From an uncultured Alphaproteobacteria bacterium (GTDB taxonomy: Bacteria; Pseudomonadota; Alphaproteobacteria; Methylaequorales; Methylaequoraceae): DNA of 64,000 nt. Shown piece by piece: positions 63,087-64,000 of this stretch (position 1 is its first letter; every line of letters begins with the position of its first letter). The DNA is taken from positions 29,793-93,792 of the forward strand of contig CACAYF010000006.1 of assembly GCA_902536655.1 (NCBI GenBank), read 5' to 3'. A model generated the notes under the pieces. That model worked only from the letters and a program-made list of their open reading frames with translations. It did not search any database and was not told where the DNA came from. The position numbers and the translations under genes are program-made.

Positions 63087-63314
63087 TTGGGCGAGCAAAA
63101 CAACATAAAAAAAGATAGTACTTTTGACTTTTGTGATAAAGAATTTAAATCTTTTAAAGAGGATGTCCTTTGTTCACAAGATGATTTACACAAATCAATG
63201 CAGGACAACTCCGTTGGTTTTGTTATTTTCTACGTAGTTGCTATTATATTTGTAGCTGCATTGTTCCAATTATCTACAAAAGACTTTTCAAAAAAAGGTA
63301 AGAAAAATAAATAA
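63087..63314 (+). CDS. Small single-span membrane protein, unknown
   Basis: Up to 75 residues from a TTG two bases after the previous stop. The N-terminal part is polar with two Cys (FCDKE, VLCSQ); then comes one membrane span (about 43-62, VGFVIFYVVAIIFVAALFQL) and a basic tail KDFSKKGKKNK. No family is recognised. The start is uncertain because no ATG is available before residue 39. Confidence 0.5.
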   Translation: MGEQNNIKKDSTFDFCDKEFKSFKEDVLCSQDDLHKSMQDNSVGFVIFYVVAIIFVAALFQLSTKDFSKKGKKNK

Positions 63315-63369
63315 TTTATTTATTGTACTTTTAGTCTTACTTTTTTCTCACAATATTCTTATTTTTCTA

Positions 63370-63720
63370 ATGTACATGGTATCTGAAATTTTCGATCTTA
63401 AAGGACGTTTTATTTCTAAAGTTTTAAGAAAGAAAAAAAATTGTCTTCTTTTTATATTGATCTTCTCAATCGTTTATATTTTATCCTCAACGTTAGTATT
63501 AAATTTTTATGACATAAAAAAAATACAAATCATTAACTTTTTATTTTCTTTTATTATTATTTTTGAAATTTGTTTAAAAATATCTCAATCAGAAAGATTT
63601 ATTTTATGGATAGGTGAAAATTTAGATAAATCTTTCAGATTATTTATAATGTTTATAATAGGACTAAACTGCACTTATTTCTACACAAGGTTAACTCTCC
63701 AAATAATAGAGAGCTATTGA
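63370..63720 (+). CDS. Small membrane protein, unknown
   Basis: 116 residues with three clear membrane spans (about 25-47, 53-71, 91-110). A basic N-terminus (ISKVLRKKKN) should face the cytoplasm. A second ATG two codons downstream could be the true start. No family is recognised. It follows the two other small genes on the same strand and converges on the ABC gene with 4 nt between stops. Confidence 0.5.
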   Translation: MYMVSEIFDLKGRFISKVLRKKKNCLLFILIFSIVYILSSTLVLNFYDIKKIQIINFLFSFIIIFEICLKISQSERFILWIGENLDKSFRLFIMFIIGLNCTYFYTRLTLQIIESY

Positions 63721-63724
63721 ATGA

Positions 63725-64000
63725 TTAATAGATAACTCCCTCTTTTAAAAACTTTTGAATCAGCTTATTTTTTGATTTTAGAAATTTATTTTTTGCAGAA
63801 ACTTCAATTATCTCTCCATCATTAATAAATAAAATCTCATCAGCTAATCTTTTTGCTTGGAATAAGTCATGAGTAACCATAATAATTTTTATTCTATTTC
63901 TTTCTTTAATTAAAAAGTTTTCTACCTTTTTTGTAAATTGCATATCAAGATTAGAACTTGGTTCATCCAAAATCAAAAGATTGGGTTCAGAAACTAATGT
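63725..64000 (-). CDS. ABC transporter ATP-binding protein (5' end outside window)
   Basis: C-terminal 91 residues are visible; the frame is open to the window edge. Walker B PNLLILDEPSSNLD, the switch His in MVTHDLFQAKRLADEILF, and a short tail ending KEGVIY are seen. The pattern THDLFQAKRLADE resembles tungstate/molybdate-type (TupC) importers, but the partial sequence cannot settle the substrate. Confidence 0.75.
   Translation of the reverse strand, partial: TLVSEPNLLILDEPSSNLDMQFTKKVENFLIKERNRIKIIMVTHDLFQAKRLADEILFINDGEIIEVSAKNKFLKSKNKLIQKFLKEGVIY

Noticed and set aside
1..64000. CRISPR arrays, insertion sequences, prophage or integron remnants
   Set aside because: No spaced direct repeats, transposase or integrase genes were found in the coding or intergenic sequence.

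Overview
The window is a dense, AT-rich stretch of bacterial chromosome read with the standard bacterial code. Gene order points to an alphaproteobacterium: tRNA-Tyr/Gly/Trp-secE-nusG-rplKA-rplJL-rpoB; rpmF-plsX-fabH-ihfA-merR-tRNA-Pro; rpiB-glyA-nrdR-ribDE-ribBA-ribH-nusB-thiL-hppA; rplM-rpsI-argC; and rpoZ-rel-pdxJ-lepB-rnc-era-recO. Very short spacers, many 1-4 nt overlaps, shared stop codons and the base composition suggest a streamlined marine lineage (SAR11-like, HIMB59/AEGEAN-169 or a similar clade). That placement is inference; the class is well supported. No mobile element, prophage or CRISPR array is visible.

Layout. 1-6766 (minus): transcription/translation operon rpoB (cut by the window edge)-rplL-rplJ-rplA-rplK-nusG-secE, with an L10-type leader before rplJ. 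6837-8255: three tRNAs of the ancestral tRNA-Tyr/Gly/tuf/Trp block, with tuf absent and a sirtuin and an ArsC-like gene on the opposite strand. 8256-10718: RlmB, a PNPOx-like flavoprotein, a CPBP membrane protein, and MsrA. 10743-13766: cobalamin riboswitch, TonB-dependent receptor and a TonB protein, i.e. vitamin B12 uptake. 13788-19885: tRNA-Glu, RecJ, phosphofructokinase (probably PPi-type), homoserine dehydrogenase, an OmpA-like lipoprotein and a gamma-carbonic anhydrase. 19885-26149: argC, ribosomal proteins, CutA, tRNA-Pro, MerR, IHF, fatty-acid and phospholipid initiation, cytochrome bc1 chaperone, BamE. 26154-36668 (minus): H+-pyrophosphatase, thiamine and riboflavin genes, NrdR, GlyA, RpiB, alanine/glycine symporter. 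36695-41211 (minus): biotin operon bioF-esterase-bioC-bioD-bioA without bioB. 41251-47832 (plus): MetY, HemB, then serine-glyoxylate aminotransferase, hydroxypyruvate reductase and glycerate 2-kinase, then an N-end-rule transferase. 47827-56451 (minus): recO-era-rnc-lepB-pdxJ-DUF2062-rel-rpoZ-folK-smpB-dapA. 56530-64000: lytic transglycosylase, a small heat-shock gene with striking regulatory DNA, a Fur-boxed ferric iron ABC transporter, three small genes of unknown role, and the end of another ABC ATPase gene.

How it fits together. GlyA, the aminotransferase, hydroxypyruvate reductase and glycerate kinase would move glycine/serine/glyoxylate carbon to 2-phosphoglycerate. A PPi-type phosphofructokinase and a K+-independent H+-pyrophosphatase suggest that pyrophosphate is used as an energy currency. 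Cobalamin and iron are imported under tight control (riboswitch; near-consensus Fur box). The most notable unexplained signals are around hsp20: a perfect 29-bp palindrome over a near-consensus sigma70 promoter, followed by a ROSE-like hairpin that sequesters the ribosome-binding site. Also notable are a symmetrical divergent promoter between dapA and slt, a RibBA whose GTP-cyclohydrolase half has lost its zinc cysteines, and a biotin-operon esterase with an atypical nucleophile motif.
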